Shown in pieces: positions 25,345 to 34,260 of a stretch of 64,000 nucleotides of DNA. How positions within the stretch are numbered: position 1 is the stretch's first letter; the number at the start of each line of letters is the position of its first letter. The notes under the pieces are model-generated. The model saw only the letters and a program-made list of their open reading frames with translations, did no database searches and was not told where the DNA came from. This DNA is from JBJMLO01 sp045805265 (GTDB taxonomy: Bacteria; Actinomycetota; UBA4738; JACQTL01). The position numbers and the translations under genes were made by a program. Where the stretch lies: positions 1-64,000 of the forward strand of contig JBJMLO010000027.1 in the NCBI GenBank assembly GCA_045805265.1, read 5' to 3'.

Positions 25345-26460
25345 TCAGTGGGCCGGAAGCGCCACCTCGGTCGCGCGACTCGATCGGGCCCGGACCGCGG
25401 CGAGCGCGGCGGCTCGATCCTCGGCGGTCCAGAGCGGCGAGCCGGCGCGCCGCGCCACGAGCGCCCCGGACTGGACCAGGTCGAGGACCCGGTGAACCAC
25501 GGTCGCGATCCCGTTGCCGTCGAGGCCGTAGTACTCGTACAGGTGGGTCGGCGAACCGATGATCGCGTACTCGTCGTAGAACCCGTGTCGGTAGATCGGC
25601 GTGGACACCGCGGCGTCGGCGACGGCCTCCGTGACCATGCTCCCCAGGCCGCCGAGGACGTTGTGCTCCTCCACCGTGACGACCGCCCCGTGGGCAGCGG
25701 CGAGCTCGGCGAGCGCCGAGTTCGGGAACGGCTTGAGCGTGTGGACGTCGACGACCGTGCTCCCGATCCCCGCTTCCTCGAGGCGTTCGGCCGCATCCAG
25801 GGCCTCCTGGACCATCACGCCGGTCGCCGCGATCAGGACGTTGGCGCCCCTCCGGAGGACGGTCGGCGCACCGGGGGCGAGCGTCGCATCGTCCGGGTAG
25901 ACGGGGGTCTCGCGCCCCCGGCCGAAGCGCATGTAGATCGGGCCGGGCACCTCGACGGTCGAACGGATCAACGCGGCGGCGCTGTTGCCGTCGCACGGCG
26001 AGAGGACCATGAGGTTGGCGACCGCACGCACGGCCGAGATGTCCTCCGTGGCGTGGTGGGAGACCGCGAAGAAGCCGCAGGCCACGCCCGCATGCGTCGC
26101 CAGGACCCGCACCGCCATGTTCGGATAAGCCATGTCCGTCCTGATGTTCTCGAGGCACATGAGACCGGAGAACGAGGCGAACGTGCCGACGTAGGGGAGG
26201 AGCCCGCAGGACGCCATGCCGGCCGCGGCCGCCATCATGTTCCGCTCGGAGATCCCGAACTGGAAGAATCGCTTCGGGTGCCTGGCCTCGAACTCCGAGA
26301 GCTGGGTCGAGACCTTCAGATCGGCCGAGGCCGCGACGATCCGGTCGTCGTGCTCGGCCAGGTCGGCGAGCGCCACGGCCGGGATCCGGAGCTGGACGTT
26401 GCGATTCTGGTTCGTCAGGCCGTTGAAAGACCGGTCGCTCGCGAGGCTCATCGTCATCAC
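25345..26460 (-). CDS. transketolase, C-terminal subunit
   Basis: A 371-residue protein that corresponds to the pyrimidine-binding and C-terminal domains of transketolase: FFQFGISERNMMAAAAGMA near 68-86 contains the catalytic Glu of the TPP site, FGRGRETPVY follows, and VVDVHTLKPFP is in the C-terminal domain. It pairs with the N-terminal subunit encoded directly upstream with a 4-nt overlap. Split transketolases act in pentose phosphate and specialised sugar pathways, including one for apulose 4-phosphate. Which sugar phosphate is used here is not visible. Confidence 0.87.
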   Translation of the reverse strand: MMTMSLASDRSFNGLTNQNRNVQLRIPAVALADLAEHDDRIVAASADLKVSTQLSEFEARHPKRFFQFGISERNMMAAAAGMASCGLLPYVGTFASFSGLMCLENIRTDMAYPNMAVRVLATHAGVACGFFAVSHHATEDISAVRAVANLMVLSPCDGNSAAALIRSTVEVPGPIYMRFGRGRETPVYPDDATLAPGAPTVLRRGANVLIAATGVMVQEALDAAERLEEAGIGSTVVDVHTLKPFPNSALAELAAAHGAVVTVEEHNVLGGLGSMVTEAVADAAVSTPIYRHGFYDEYAIIGSPTHLYEYYGLDGNGIATVVHRVLDLVQSGALVARRAGSPLWTAEDRAAALAAVRARSSRATEVALPAH

Positions 26461-27326
26461 GCTCCCTCAGAGTGGCCGTACATCGAACGGATCTCCTGGA
26501 GGGCTGCCTCCCGATCCTGGCCCTCCAGGTAGCCGATGTGCCAGTCCGCCTGGTCCTCGATGAACGAGACACCCCGTCCGCCGACGGTCCGCGCGATCAC
26601 CATGGTGGGGCGGCCATCCGGCTCGGCGATCCGATGGGAGTCGAAGTCGCGGTACGCCCCGAGCAAGGCCTCCACGTCGTGCCCGTCCACCTGGATGACA
26701 CGCCACCCGAAGGCCGACCATTTCTCGGCGAGCGGCGACAGGTCCATGATCTCCGAGGTCGCACCGTCGACCTGGATGGAATTGCGGTCGGTGACGGCGA
26801 GGAGGTGGGCGAGCCCTCGGTGGGAGGCGTATGCCGCGGCCTCCCAGACTTGCCCCTCGTCCTGCTCGCCGTCGCCCATGACGACCACCACTCGGCTGTC
26901 GTATCCCTGCAGCCGGATCGCCTCGGCCATCCCCGCCCCCGCCGAAAGGCCATGTCCGAGCGACCCGGACGAGAAGTCAACTCCGGGAACCTTCTTCACG
27001 TCGGGATGGTCCCCCAGGATGCTCCCCAGCTGAGCGAACGTGCCGAGGTGCTCCCGGTCGAAGAACCCGAGGTCGGTGAGGATGGGATACAACGCCGAGA
27101 CTCCGTGACCCTTGCTGAGGATGAATCGGTCGCGCTCGGGCCAGGAGGGCTGGTCGGGACGAACGCGGAGGAAGCCGTAGTACAGGCTGACCAGGATCTC
27201 GACCAGGGAGAAGCTCGACCCGTAGTGCCCACTCCCGGCGACCTCCACCTCCTCCATGACCGCGAGCCGGACGTCCACGCATCGTTGCTGGAGCTCGCCC
27301 ACGGTCGGTTGTATCGAGAGCGCCAC
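26457..27326 (-). CDS. transketolase, N-terminal (TPP-binding) subunit
   Basis: A 289-residue protein covering the TPP pyrophosphate-binding domain of transketolase: SGHYGSSFSLVEILVSLYYG near residue 30 and GDGEQDEGQVWEAAAYASH at about 145, with the TPP motif completed by VTDRNSIQVDG. Starts with GTG 27326 behind GGGGAGGAACC, although the frame is open to 27608. A palindrome-like element (27355-27366) lies about 29 bp upstream, so the split transketolase and the SDR downstream should form one regulated transcript. Confidence 0.87.
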   Translation of the reverse strand: MALSIQPTVGELQQRCVDVRLAVMEEVEVAGSGHYGSSFSLVEILVSLYYGFLRVRPDQPSWPERDRFILSKGHGVSALYPILTDLGFFDREHLGTFAQLGSILGDHPDVKKVPGVDFSSGSLGHGLSAGAGMAEAIRLQGYDSRVVVVMGDGEQDEGQVWEAAAYASHRGLAHLLAVTDRNSIQVDGATSEIMDLSPLAEKWSAFGWRVIQVDGHDVEALLGAYRDFDSHRIAEPDGRPTMVIARTVGGRGVSFIEDQADWHIGYLEGQDREAALQEIRSMYGHSEGA

Positions 27327-27354
27327 GGTTCCTCCCCTTCGCTCGAAGCCTCGC

Positions 27355-27366
27355 GTATAAAATATC
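27355..27366 (+). promoter_or_regulatory. AT-rich element B before the transketolase operon
   Basis: The core GTATAAAATATC matches TATACAGTATA in 8 of 11 positions. It lies about 28 bp upstream of the GTG of the transketolase N-terminal subunit, at the same distance as element A from the TauE start. The minus-strand reading contains TATTTT, a possible -10. It is a weaker member of the proposed GntR operator set, and could also be a plain promoter. Confidence 0.4.
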
Positions 27367-27400
27367 CCTGAGCACCGGAAGGCCGCAACCGACGCCCGCC

Positions 27401-28171
27401 CTAGACGGCGGAGTACCCGCCGTCCACGACCACGGACGAGCCGGTCACGTAGCGAGCGGCGGGCGAGGCAAGGAACGTCACGACGTCCGCGACGTCCTCG
27501 GGCGTTCCCTGCCGTCCCGCCGGTATCGAGGACTCGAGGGACTCGAGGGCTGCCTGCCGATCCCGTTGGAATGACCAGTACGGCTCGTTGAACGGCGTGT
27601 CGATCCATCCCGGGCAGATCGCGTTCACCCGGATCCCGCGGGGGGAGAGCTCGTCCGCGAGGCTACGGACCAGCCCGATCAGCCCGGACTTCGACGCATG
27701 GTAGGCGGGCATGCCGGCGTGTCCGCGGAATGCACCGGTCGACGCGGTGACGATCACGCTCGCGTTGGCCGATCGGAGCAGGTGGGGGAGAGCCGACTGG
27801 ACGAGGAGGAACGGTGCCCGCAGGTTCACGGCGAGTGACCGATCCCACTGCTCGACGGTCCAGCGCTCAAGTGGGGCGGAGACCAGGATGCCGGCGCTCA
27901 CGAAGACCACGTCGAGCCGACCCATGGCCTCGACCGCCTGGCCCACGAGCGCCGACACGGAGGGCGGCTGCTCGAGGTCACATGGGAATGCCCATGCCCG
28001 CCCCGGCTGGGGCTCGGCCGCGGCTCGATTCGCCGCCTCTGCCGCGATGTCCCCGAATACGACGTCGTCCCCACGCGCTCGAAAGGCCCGCCCCGAGGCC
28101 AGCCCGATGCCGCTTGCCCCGCCCGCAACCAGGACGGCGAGCGGGGGGGTCTCGGCCGGATCAGTCCCCAC
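27401..28171 (-). CDS. SDR-family oxidoreductase
   Basis: A 256-residue short-chain dehydrogenase. The nucleotide-binding loop reads VAGGASGIGLASG, the Ser of the active site is in TASTGAFRG, and the Tyr and Lys are in PAYHASKSG; the C-terminus is YVTGSSVVVDGGYSAV. The GTG start overlaps the end of the GntR gene by 11 nt, so the two are translated together from the promoter at about 28850. The substrate is unknown, but co-expression with a carbohydrate-type GntR operon points to a sugar acid or polyol. Confidence 0.87.
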   Translation of the reverse strand: MGTDPAETPPLAVLVAGGASGIGLASGRAFRARGDDVVFGDIAAEAANRAAAEPQPGRAWAFPCDLEQPPSVSALVGQAVEAMGRLDVVFVSAGILVSAPLERWTVEQWDRSLAVNLRAPFLLVQSALPHLLRSANASVIVTASTGAFRGHAGMPAYHASKSGLIGLVRSLADELSPRGIRVNAICPGWIDTPFNEPYWSFQRDRQAALESLESSIPAGRQGTPEDVADVVTFLASPAARYVTGSSVVVDGGYSAV

Positions 28172-28823
28172 GGGCCCTGATGGCGGTGCTCGCGGCGCTC
28201 CTGGTCCGTTCGATGTGGGCGCTCGCGATCTCCGCGGCCCGGGGGCCGGTGCCCTGGCGGATCGCCTGGAGGAGGTCCCCGTGCTCGCGCACCGAGTGGG
28301 CGGCCCGGACGGGAGCCACCTGGGCGAAATACCAGCGAACCCGCTTCGCGAGGGTTTGCACGAGGGTCTCGAGCAGGGCGTTCCTCGACGCCCGGGCCAC
28401 GGCCACGTGGAACTGCTCGTTCAGCCTGGCCAGGGCGGCCATGTCGCCACTGGCCGATCTCGACTCCTGGACCAGCGCATGGAGCGCTTCCAGATCCTGC
28501 TCGGAGCGTCGCTCCGCGGCCAGCGAGGCGGCGCGCGCATCGAGCAGGACCCGGACCTCGAACAGGTCCTCGAGGTCCTCGGGGGTCTGCGCCGGGACGA
28601 TCGTCTCGCGGCGCGGGCGGATCTCGAGCCACCCGTTGGCCTGGAGGGCGCGAAGCGCCTCCCGCACCGGGATCCGGCTCACCCGGAAGTGCTCGGCGAT
28701 CTCGTCCGCGTGCACGCGCTGGCCGGGGGCGAGTCGGCCATCGATGATGGCCTCCTCCAGCTCCGTGTACAGACGCCCGGTGATCGTCTCTTGCGGCTCG
28801 ATCTGCGGGAGGTTCAGGGACAC
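28161..28823 (-). CDS. GntR-family regulator, FCD type
   Basis: A 220-residue transcription factor with an N-terminal winged helix (about 12-75; HADEIAEHFRVSRIPVREAL is the recognition region) and a C-terminal FCD ligand domain (FHVAVARASRN, then EHGDLLQAIRQG and ASAHIERTRS carry the usual metal-binding Asp/His positions). FCD regulators usually repress catabolic genes and release DNA when a sugar acid or related metabolite binds. The GTG at 28823 is chosen; an ATG at 28847 would start inside the palindrome. It probably controls itself and the divergent GGT-like operon through element C, and likely elements A, B and D. Confidence 0.9.
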   Translation of the reverse strand: MSLNLPQIEPQETITGRLYTELEEAIIDGRLAPGQRVHADEIAEHFRVSRIPVREALRALQANGWLEIRPRRETIVPAQTPEDLEDLFEVRVLLDARAASLAAERRSEQDLEALHALVQESRSASGDMAALARLNEQFHVAVARASRNALLETLVQTLAKRVRWYFAQVAPVRAAHSVREHGDLLQAIRQGTGPRAAEIASAHIERTRSAASTAIRARGD

Positions 28824-28842
28824 GGAGCCTCGCTTAGGATAT

Positions 28843-28857
28843 TGCATACAGTATAGT
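28843..28857 (+). promoter_or_regulatory. palindrome C between GntR and the GGT-like operon
   Basis: The core CATACAGTATA differs in one base from TATACAGTATA. It lies 20 bp before the GntR start and 53 bp before the divergent GGT-like gene, so one bound dimer could repress both. On the plus strand TATAGT (28852-28857) and on the minus strand TATACT are good -10 hexamers overlapping the palindrome. Position beside its own regulator gene makes this the best candidate operator of the set. Confidence 0.6.
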
Positions 28858-28910
28858 CCGCTGCCGGTGTCGGACTCCTGCCCCGCCGGTCGAGTTCGGG
28901 AGGTTGACGA

Positions 28911-30368
28911 GTGGGCCAGAGCCGGCGACCTGGGTGGCCGCGCATCTGGGGCAGGCGAGGCGCGGTGGCGACCGCCCACCCGCTCGCTTCCGCGGCGGCC
29001 CAGGAGCTCTTCTCGATGGGTGGGAACGCCGTCGATGCTGCCGTCGCGGCCCAGGTGGCGCTCGCCGTCCTGGCCCCACAGTCCTGCGGGGTCGGGGGCG
29101 ACGCGGTCGGGCTGATCCGTGAACCCACGGGCGAGACGACCGCGTATCTCGGATCGGGGGCTCTGCCCCGGGGGGCGTCCCCGCGGATCGGCGACGACGG
29201 GTCGTCGGTCACCGTTCCCGGAGCCGTCGAGGCGTGGGTCTCGCTCCTCGACCGATTCGGTACCCGAACGCGTGAGGAAGTCCTGGCGCCCGCGGTCCGC
29301 CTGGCAGAGGACGGCATTCGGGTCGGCGGCCGCCTCGTGGCCGCCGTGGACGCGCAGCGAGCCCGGCTGGAACGCGGGGGCGCGTCCGGATGGGCCGTGG
29401 TCGCGACGGAGATCGGAGCCCTCGCCCGCCAGGCGGAGCTCGGCGCGCTCCTGCGGTCGATCGCGGCCGACGGAGCCGACGCCTTCTACCGAGGACCGAT
29501 GGCCGCGGCCGTCGTCGAGGCGGTCAGCCGGGACGGAGGGGGGCTCCAGATGTCGGACCTCGCGGACCACGTCACGTCGTTCGGGGCCCCGGTCCGGCTG
29601 TCCAGCCGGGACCGGGCCGTCCTGATGCCTCCGCCGCCGTCGCAAGCGATCCTGCTGGGCATGGCCCTCCGGGCCTGCGGCGAGGCTGCTCCGGAACCAG
29701 GCGCCCGCCGTGACCATCTGCGGATCGAGTCGATCAAGGCCGCGTTCGAATACCGGGACGATGTGGGCGCGCGACCCGACCTGCTGTCGGTGGACTTGAG
29801 GCTCGATCCCGCGCGAGTCGCCCCGGCTTCCCGGGCACGGCCCTACCTCCACACCGCCGGGGTGACGGCCGCGGATGCGGATGGGATCGTCGTGGCCGCC
29901 CTGGTCAGCCTGTTCGACGATTTCGGATCGGGGACCTTCGTGCCGGAGGGCGGGTTCGTCCTCAACAACAGGGCGGCGGGGTTCACCCGGGGACCGAATG
30001 ATCCGATGGCGGGTGCCCGGCCGGTGCACACGCTCTCCCCGATCCTCCTCGAGGACGCCGGATCGGTGACCGCGTTCGCCACGCCGGGTGCCGACGGCCA
30101 GGTCCAGACCCTGCTGCAGGTCCTCGATCGAGACGGCGCCGACTGGGCCGATGCGATCGCGGCGCCGCGTTGGCGAAGCGAGGGCCCGAGCCTCCTCGTG
30201 GAACGCTCCCACCCGTACGGGGAGGCCCTTCGATCGCTGGGACACGCGGTGGAACTGGTCGACGACGGGGATCAGCGATTCGGCTCGGTCGTCGTTGCGG
30301 GCCGGCGTGACGGGTTCCCCTTCTCGACGGCGGACTGGAGGCGCGAGTCCTGGGCGGGCGTGACGTGA
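28911..30368 (+). CDS. gamma-glutamyltransferase-like protein, diverged
   Basis: A 485-residue member of the gamma-glutamyltransferase (Ntn-hydrolase) family, shorter than the usual 550-580. The general pattern is present: SMGGNAVDAAVAAQ near 35, SSVTVPGAVEAW near 98, FDDFGSG then FVLNNR near 335-354, and PGADGQVQTLLQV later. The autocatalytic TTH motif is changed to TAG (Thr315 in HTAGVTAADADG), and the substrate-binding R-E motif of the large subunit reads GALPRGAS. Thus processing and substrate recognition may differ or be lost. GTG 28911 follows GGGAGG. First gene of an operon with an M20-like protein and a dipeptide-type ABC transporter. Confidence 0.8.
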   Translation: MGQSRRPGWPRIWGRRGAVATAHPLASAAAQELFSMGGNAVDAAVAAQVALAVLAPQSCGVGGDAVGLIREPTGETTAYLGSGALPRGASPRIGDDGSSVTVPGAVEAWVSLLDRFGTRTREEVLAPAVRLAEDGIRVGGRLVAAVDAQRARLERGGASGWAVVATEIGALARQAELGALLRSIAADGADAFYRGPMAAAVVEAVSRDGGGLQMSDLADHVTSFGAPVRLSSRDRAVLMPPPPSQAILLGMALRACGEAAPEPGARRDHLRIESIKAAFEYRDDVGARPDLLSVDLRLDPARVAPASRARPYLHTAGVTAADADGIVVAALVSLFDDFGSGTFVPEGGFVLNNRAAGFTRGPNDPMAGARPVHTLSPILLEDAGSVTAFATPGADGQVQTLLQVLDRDGADWADAIAAPRWRSEGPSLLVERSHPYGEALRSLGHAVELVDDGDQRFGSVVVAGRRDGFPFSTADWRRESWAGVT

Positions 30369-31597
30369 TCCAGGGACCCCCGGACTCCGCCCTGGTGGCC
30401 GACGCGACGGGGTACGTCATGGGGCGCCGGGGAGAACTCCTTGCGCTCTGCGGCGAGCTGGTGGCCGCCCGAAGCGACAACCCGCCCGGCCACACGGGCG
30501 GCGTCGCCGACGTCGTCCGCTCGTTCCTCCAGCGGTCGGGGATCTCCGTCGAGCTCGTCGGCGTCGACCCCGACGCGCCGAACGTGGTCGCCAGGGTGGA
30601 AGGCTCCGCCTCTGGCCCTCATCTCGTGATGAACGCGCACGCCGACACCATCGGTCCCGGCGAGGAAGCGCACTGGACCGTGCCGCCCTTCGAGATGACG
30701 AGGCGGGACGGCCAGTTGTTCGGTCTGGGCATGGGCAACATGAAGGGCGCCCTGGCCGCCATGTGCCTGGCCCTGGCATGGCTCGCAGAGCACCGGAGCC
30801 TCCTTCGCGGACCGATCTCGCTCACCGTCGTCCCGGACGAGGTGGTGTTCGGCGAGCGCGGCGCGGCCTTTCTCCTCCAGCACCGGCCGGACCTGTATGG
30901 CGACGCCCTCCTGTCGGGGGAGGGCCCAGGAGGCATGGCGCTCGCCGTGGCCGAGAAGGGCGTGGCGTGGTTCGAGCTCACCGCGGTGGGAGCCGCCCGG
31001 CAGTCCATGCTCGTGAAGGAGGGCGAGACCCCGGTCGCCAGGCTGGCCCGGGCCATCCTGGCCGTGGACGCCCTCAACCGGGACGAGTCGATTCCCCCCG
31101 CTGCGATCGCGGATCTTGCATTCCAGGCGGAGGCTCTGCGAGTGTCCGCGAACGTGGGTGTCGTCGAGGCGGGAGGGATGCCGAACCAGGTCGCGAGCCG
31201 GGCGGTCGCTCTCGTGGACGTCCGGATTCCTCCGGGACTCTCAGTGGCGAGCCTCGAACAGCGCCTGCGGGAGGCCCTTGGGCCCCGCTCCGGTGTGGCC
31301 GTGCGCACGCTGAAGGGCTGGGACCCAACCTGGACCGATCCTCGGGAGCCCCTCGCCCGGTGCCTGGTGGATGCGGCCGAGGCCGTCCGGGGCGCGCCCC
31401 CGGCGCCCGTGGTGCGCCTGCCCGCCAGCGATGCCGCCAGGTGGCGACGCTCCGGTGTCCCGGCCGTGTGCTTCGGCCCCCAGCCCACCGCGGTGGCTGG
31501 CGTCGACGACTACGCCCTCGAGGACGACGTGGCCGACTGCGCGGCGATCTACGCCCTCGCCGCCGCGGCGTTCGGAGGACGGGCCAGCGATGCGTGA
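30365..31597 (+). CDS. M20-fold peptidase-like protein, metal site altered
   Basis: A 410-residue member of the M20/ArgE/DapE fold. His92 and Asp94 in MNAHADT are kept, but the bridging Asp is Asn125 (GLGMGNMKG), the second Glu of the usual DEE is Val160 (VPDEVVFGERG; Glu159, the general base, remains), and no His is seen at the usual C-terminal ligand position. This member may therefore be a weak enzyme or a binding protein. It overlaps the GGT-like gene by 4 nt and the ABC ATPase gene by 8 nt, so it belongs to the same transport operon. Confidence 0.78.
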   Translation: MIQGPPDSALVADATGYVMGRRGELLALCGELVAARSDNPPGHTGGVADVVRSFLQRSGISVELVGVDPDAPNVVARVEGSASGPHLVMNAHADTIGPGEEAHWTVPPFEMTRRDGQLFGLGMGNMKGALAAMCLALAWLAEHRSLLRGPISLTVVPDEVVFGERGAAFLLQHRPDLYGDALLSGEGPGGMALAVAEKGVAWFELTAVGAARQSMLVKEGETPVARLARAILAVDALNRDESIPPAAIADLAFQAEALRVSANVGVVEAGGMPNQVASRAVALVDVRIPPGLSVASLEQRLREALGPRSGVAVRTLKGWDPTWTDPREPLARCLVDAAEAVRGAPPAPVVRLPASDAARWRRSGVPAVCFGPQPTAVAGVDDYALEDDVADCAAIYALAAAAFGGRASDA

Positions 31598-33383
31598 GTT
31601 GACCGCCTCCCCGGAGTCCTCACGCGCTCGGACGGACGACGTGCTCGCGGTGGCGCAGCTCGACGTTCGGTTCCGGGCGCCGGGTCGCGAGGCACATGCG
31701 CTCCGGGGGGTCGACCTCCGGATCGGCCCGGGCGAGGTCGTGGCGCTGGTCGGCGAAAGTGGTTCCGGGAAGTCCACGCTGGGCCTCGCGATCCAGGGGC
31801 TCCTCCCGCAGGAGGGCGCTCCGGAGGTGGCGGGCTCGATCCGGCTGGGCGGCATCGAGGTGGTCGGCGCACCGTCGGCGGCGGTCAGGGCGCTCCGTCG
31901 AACCATGGTCAGGTCGGTGTTCCAGGACCCCATGACCTCGTTGAACCCGACCATGCGCGTGGGCCACCAGCTGGCTGAGGCGTGCGTCGACGAGACGCGG
32001 CCAGAGGAGTGGCTGGAACGCGTGGGAATCCCGAGGGCCCGGGAGCGGATGCGCGCCTTCCCGCATCAGCTCTCCGGCGGGCAGCGCCAGCGCGTGATGA
32101 TCGCGATGGCGATGGCTGCCGGGCCCGAGCTCGTCGTGGCCGACGAGCCAACGACGGCGCTCGACGTCACGGTCCAGGCGCAGATCCTTCAGCTGTTCCG
32201 TGATCTCCGGGGGGACCGCGGCACGTCGTTCCTGTTCATCACCCATGACCTCCCGGTGGCCTCGGCCATCGCCGATCGCATCGTCGTGCTGTATGCGGGG
32301 CGGGTCGCCGAGACGGGACCGGTGCTCGAGGTCGCCACCCATCCCGCCCATCCGTACACCGCCGCCCTGCTCGAGTCGCGATTCGGCCTGGGGGCGGACA
32401 AGTCTCGGCAGCTCCCGACGCCGCGGGGGGAGATCGACGCTGTCCCGCCCGAGCACGGGTGCGCCTTCGCGCCTCGCTGTCTCCTTGCCGTCGAGTCCTG
32501 CAGGGAGGAAACGCCACCCCTGGCGCCGGCGGGCCAGCACAGCGGTGAGGTGGCGTGCTTCCGGTCCGACGCCGTGACAGCCACCGTGTGGAAGCGGGAG
32601 GCCGCCGCATGGCCGGCGGGCGAAGGAAGCACCGACGCCCGCCCGGTGCTGGAGCTGGTCGGGGTCCGGAAGAGCTTCACCCACCGACGTTTCGGGGGCG
32701 GCTCGGAGCAGCGAGTCGAGGCCCTCCGAGGGATCGATCTCGAGGTCGCCGACGGGGAATCGGTGGCGATCGTCGGCGAGAGCGGCTCGGGGAAATCGAC
32801 GCTCCTTCGGATCGTCGCCGGCTTGGTGCGGCCGGACCTCGGCGATGTTCGGCTGCGCGATCGGGAGCGGCCGCAGATGATCTACCAGGATGCGTACGCA
32901 TCCCTGACTCCGTGGCTCACCGTTCGAGACCTGGTCGAGGAACGCCTTCGGCACCGAGGCCTGTCGAAGGGACGGCGACGGGAGCGGGTGGCCGAGGCGC
33001 TCCAACAGGTGGGACTCAACCCGGCGCTTGCCGGGGCCAGGCCTCCGCAGCTCTCGGGCGGACAGCGTCAACGGGTCGCGGTCGCTCGGGCCATCGTGGT
33101 CCCGCCGCGCCTCCTTCTCTGCGACGAGCCAGTGAGCGCGATCGACGTCTCGCTCGCGGCCGCGATGCTGAACCTGCTCCAGTCGCTCCGGATCAGGCTG
33201 GGGCTCGCCATGCTCTTCGTCACCCACGACCTCGCCGCCGCGAGGTTCGTATCGGACCGCATCGTGGTGATGCGCGAAGGCGAGATCGTGGAGATCGGGG
33301 CGGCGGACTCCGTCACCGCATCGCCGCGCAACGAATACACGCGTGAGCTCCTGGCGGCGATCCCGGCCGCCCCGGATCGCTGA
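31590..33383 (+). CDS. fused dipeptide ABC transporter ATPases (DppD-DppF type)
   Basis: A 597-residue protein with two complete ABC ATPase domains. Domain 1 has GESGSGKST, LSGGQRQRV and VVADEPTTALDV, then the short oligopeptide C-terminal domain with FAPRCLLAVESC. Domain 2 (from about 350) has GESGSGKST, LSGGQRQRV and LLCDEPVSAIDVS. In most bacteria these are two separate genes. It energises uptake through the two permeases that follow directly. ATG 31590 overlaps the M20-like gene by 8 nt. Confidence 0.92.
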   Translation: MRELTASPESSRARTDDVLAVAQLDVRFRAPGREAHALRGVDLRIGPGEVVALVGESGSGKSTLGLAIQGLLPQEGAPEVAGSIRLGGIEVVGAPSAAVRALRRTMVRSVFQDPMTSLNPTMRVGHQLAEACVDETRPEEWLERVGIPRARERMRAFPHQLSGGQRQRVMIAMAMAAGPELVVADEPTTALDVTVQAQILQLFRDLRGDRGTSFLFITHDLPVASAIADRIVVLYAGRVAETGPVLEVATHPAHPYTAALLESRFGLGADKSRQLPTPRGEIDAVPPEHGCAFAPRCLLAVESCREETPPLAPAGQHSGEVACFRSDAVTATVWKREAAAWPAGEGSTDARPVLELVGVRKSFTHRRFGGGSEQRVEALRGIDLEVADGESVAIVGESGSGKSTLLRIVAGLVRPDLGDVRLRDRERPQMIYQDAYASLTPWLTVRDLVEERLRHRGLSKGRRRERVAEALQQVGLNPALAGARPPQLSGGQRQRVAVARAIVVPPRLLLCDEPVSAIDVSLAAAMLNLLQSLRIRLGLAMLFVTHDLAAARFVSDRIVVMREGEIVEIGAADSVTASPRNEYTRELLAAIPAAPDR

Positions 33384-34249
33384 TGCCTTCGGCGACGATC
33401 GCCTCCGGCGGGACCCGGGCGCTGTCGCTGGCACGGATCCGCCGCGGCCTTCGAAGGACCGGGTGGCCGGAGCGGATCGCTCTCGGTGCGCTCGGGATCA
33501 TCACGATCGTCGCGCTCGCGGCTCCCCTCATCGTCCCGTTCGACGACAAGCTGCCGGTGGCCGCGCCCTTTCAGCACCCCTCGGGGGCGCACTGGTTCGG
33601 CACCGACGAGATCGGGAGGGACCTGTTCAGCCGGGTGCTGATGGGAATCCGTCTGACCTGGTTCCCGGGCCTCCTCATCGTGGTGGCCGGCGCAGTCGTC
33701 GGATCGCTCATCGGCCTCGTGTCCGGAGCGTACGGCGGCTGGGTGGACCGGGTGCTGCAGCGCTTCACGGACCTCTTCCTCGTCCTGCCGTCGACGCTGA
33801 TCGCGATCGCCGTGGTCGCGGCCCTGGGTCCCGGATTGGCGCACACCGTGATCGCGATCGCGGTGTTCTGGTGGCCCTGGTACTCCCGCCTCGTCCGCGG
33901 CGAGGTCAAGGCCATCGCGGCTCGCCCGCATGTGGAGGCCGGCCGGCTCGCCGGAGCGAGGCGATGGCGGCTCCTCACGCGGTACGTGCTCCCGGGGGCC
34001 CTCCCCACGGTCCTCGTCACGATGACCCTGGACGTCGCGAACGTCATCCTCGTGCTGGCGATGTTCTCGTTCCTCGGCCTCGGGGCGCCGGCCCCCGCCC
34101 CCGAGCTGGGGGCGATGACGGCGGGCTATCTCAGCTACCTGACGAACTTCTGGTGGTTGCCCTTCTTCCCGGCCGTGATGCTGTTCCTGCTCGCCTACTG
34201 CTCGAACGTCGCCGGCGACGGCATCCGCGACGTGCTCCAGACGACCTGA
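33383..34249 (+). CDS. ABC transporter permease, DppC type
   Basis: A 288-residue inner-membrane permease of the dipeptide/nickel class with about six membrane segments. The loop that docks on the ATPase reads EAGRLAGARRWRLLTRYVLP (about 190-209). The N-terminal part has FGTDEIGRDLFSRVL, which is characteristic of DppC-type subunits. The ATG overlaps the ATPase stop codon by one base. It pairs with the permease 11 bp downstream. Confidence 0.92.
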   Translation: MPSATIASGGTRALSLARIRRGLRRTGWPERIALGALGIITIVALAAPLIVPFDDKLPVAAPFQHPSGAHWFGTDEIGRDLFSRVLMGIRLTWFPGLLIVVAGAVVGSLIGLVSGAYGGWVDRVLQRFTDLFLVLPSTLIAIAVVAALGPGLAHTVIAIAVFWWPWYSRLVRGEVKAIAARPHVEAGRLAGARRWRLLTRYVLPGALPTVLVTMTLDVANVILVLAMFSFLGLGAPAPAPELGAMTAGYLSYLTNFWWLPFFPAVMLFLLAYCSNVAGDGIRDVLQTT

Positions 34250-34260
34250 GGGGCGGGGAG

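Noticed and set aside
22861..26532. A 1223-codon open frame on the plus strand
   Set aside because: It runs antisense through the cyclase, SDR and transketolase genes and is arginine- and glycine-rich without a domain; long antisense frames are expected at this GC content.
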